This document shows positions 19,691 to 20,666 of a stretch of 20,666 bases of DNA, piece by piece (the first letter of the stretch is position 1; the number at the start of each line of letters is the position of its first letter). The stretch spans positions 1 through 20,666 of the forward strand of contig JAWQRM010000654.1 in assembly GCA_033557675.1 (NCBI GenBank), given 5' to 3'. The notes beneath the pieces are model-generated. The model saw only the letters and a list, made by a program, of their open reading frames with translations. It did no database searches and was not told the DNA's origin. This stretch comes from Coptodactyla brooksi (taxonomy: Eukaryota > Arthropoda > Insecta > Coleoptera > Scarabaeidae). The position numbers and the translations under genes are program-made.

Positions 19691-20250
19691 GTTCAGTGCA
19701 AAAATGAGCATTGTAGTCATATTTTGCTTTTCTATTTTCGTAAAGGCAAGAAAACTGACGAAGCTCATAAAGAGATACATGTAAAGCTTACGGTGTTGAT
19801 GTCTTAACTGCATTCTGCATTTGTCAGAATTGATTTACTTCATTTCGTTCTAGAGATTCTTCACTCAAAGGTGATCAACGTTCAGGTCGACCAACTAAAG
19901 TTGATGATGACGAAATCAATAATCGTATCAGATCACCATATTTCAACAAGTACGATTGGTGAAAAGCTCCAAATTCATTGGTTAACCATCTAAAGGTATT
20001 TGCAGAAGCTTGCATTAGTTAAGAAGTTCGATATTTTGAAAGATTTATTTAACATTTATTTAATACATCTACAATTTGTACCTCTAAACATAATGAACAC
20101 GATCAATTTTTGCTAACTGATGAGGAGAAGTGGATTGTTTACCAAAATATCAAGCGAAAAAGATTATGGAGCAAATGTGCTGAACCAGCGAAAAAAGATC
20201 ATGCTGCTAATCGAATCACAATCGCACCTGCTACAGTTTTTTTGCTGATA
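19690..20250 (+). pseudogene. Decayed mariner-family transposase
   Basis: Plus-strand frames in order: HILLFYFRKGKKTDEAHKEI (about 19705-19765), the N-terminal DNA-binding start of mariner; then SLKGDQRSGRP followed by TKVDDDEIN (about 19865-19920), the typical linker; VNHLKVF near 19980; and LLTDEEKWIVYQNIKRKR (about 20110-20165), the first catalytic block. In the family that block is usually GDEKW; here it reads DEEKW, so the first catalytic aspartate is glutamate. Several frameshifts and stops occur, the second and third catalytic blocks are missing, and the match fades after about 20250. The copy cannot be active. Confidence 0.85.
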
Positions 20251-20582
20251 AGGACCAGATGGCAAAAGTATATTGAACAAAATGGAAAATATATTATATT
20301 ATATTAATATATATTATATAAATATATTAACTAAATATGTCATCTCTTGTATAATAACTGTGTTTTATTTCATACAAAAAAGTTTAGATAAAATCTTTGT
20401 AATCAAAGGCAATAATCTTTATAAAAAAGTTAAAAGTATGCCCAAATATTATGCAAATATTATAAAATCCACCAGATCAACAATTATCACTAATATGATC
20501 ATTTGTCTTCTATAAAAATCTATATACATTTCTTCCTATCAAAGTTAAGCAATTGTCACCACTAAATCGAAACCCAAAAAGG
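20251..20582. other. AT-rich stretch, nothing recognised
   Basis: A TATATTA-rich run at 20285-20335 is followed by ordinary AT-rich DNA. The open frame at 20273-20515 has biased composition and no motif. Confidence 0.4.
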
Positions 20583-20588
20583 TTGCTC

Positions 20589-20666
20589 TATGCACGTTTC
20601 GCTAACCAAGTTAGCATCATTAGGAGCGATGATAGATTGCCCACTGTCATCGCTTCTAATAATACT
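20589..20666. ncRNA. Second inverted hammerhead-like element, cut by the window end
   Basis: Arm 1 (20589-20630), read on the minus strand, has ATCGCTC, then CTAATGA (core box with one change from CTGATGA), stem II TGCTAACTTGGTTAGC, GAAA, ACGTGCAT, and after that AGAGC. After an 18-nt spacer a second arm starts in inverted orientation at 20649 (ATCGCTTCTAATAATACT) and runs off the window. The layout equals that at 14147-14247. Stem I here is the full GCTC/GAGC, but the core G-to-A change would probably abolish activity. Confidence 0.5.

Overview
The window looks like AT-rich nuclear DNA from an insect. It carries two intron-containing receptor genes of the Methuselah (Mth) type, an arthropod-type branch of class B GPCRs, with GT-AG introns, AATAAA signals and many decayed insect-type transposons (mariner, other IS630/Tc1-related DDE elements, a LINE tail, a tRNA-derived SINE). 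I cannot fix the order; Hymenoptera or Coleoptera would both fit. No prokaryotic or viral genes are visible.

Layout. 1-540 is a 20-bp minisatellite that flips orientation near 300. 540-2830 holds a dead minus-strand DDE transposase (1139-2000) containing a perfect 42-bp palindrome, then the upstream region of receptor 1. 2830-6828 (+) is a complete eight-exon Mth-like receptor gene, 615 codons by my splicing, with a LINE tail in its large fourth intron. 6830-9590 is intergenic and holds two pieces of a DDE_3-type transposon and a hammerhead-like sequence. 9740-15195 (-) is a second Mth-like receptor, from the second half of its ectodomain to the stop codon. Its first exon is not found in this window. 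Its introns hold an LTR-like segment, another DDE_3 transposon copy and a palindromic pair of hammerhead-like motifs. 15200-20666 is mostly unrecognised AT-rich DNA plus a SINE, a third DDE_3 copy, a dead mariner and, at the right edge, a second palindromic hammerhead-like element cut by the window end.

How it fits together. The two receptor genes point at each other (tail to tail). All six introns that can be compared share position and phase, so they are paralogues from a local duplication. Intron sizes have diverged greatly: intron 2 is 53 nt in gene 1 and about 2.9 kb in gene 2. The best candidates for something not routinely annotated are (i) the hammerhead-ribozyme-like elements, two of them built as inverted pairs with 17-18 nt spacers, and (ii) an ectodomain in receptor 1 that reads as two successive six-cysteine modules.

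Limits: splice sites, domain names and transposon families were assigned by eye from sequence and remembered family patterns; no alignment, folding or search was run.
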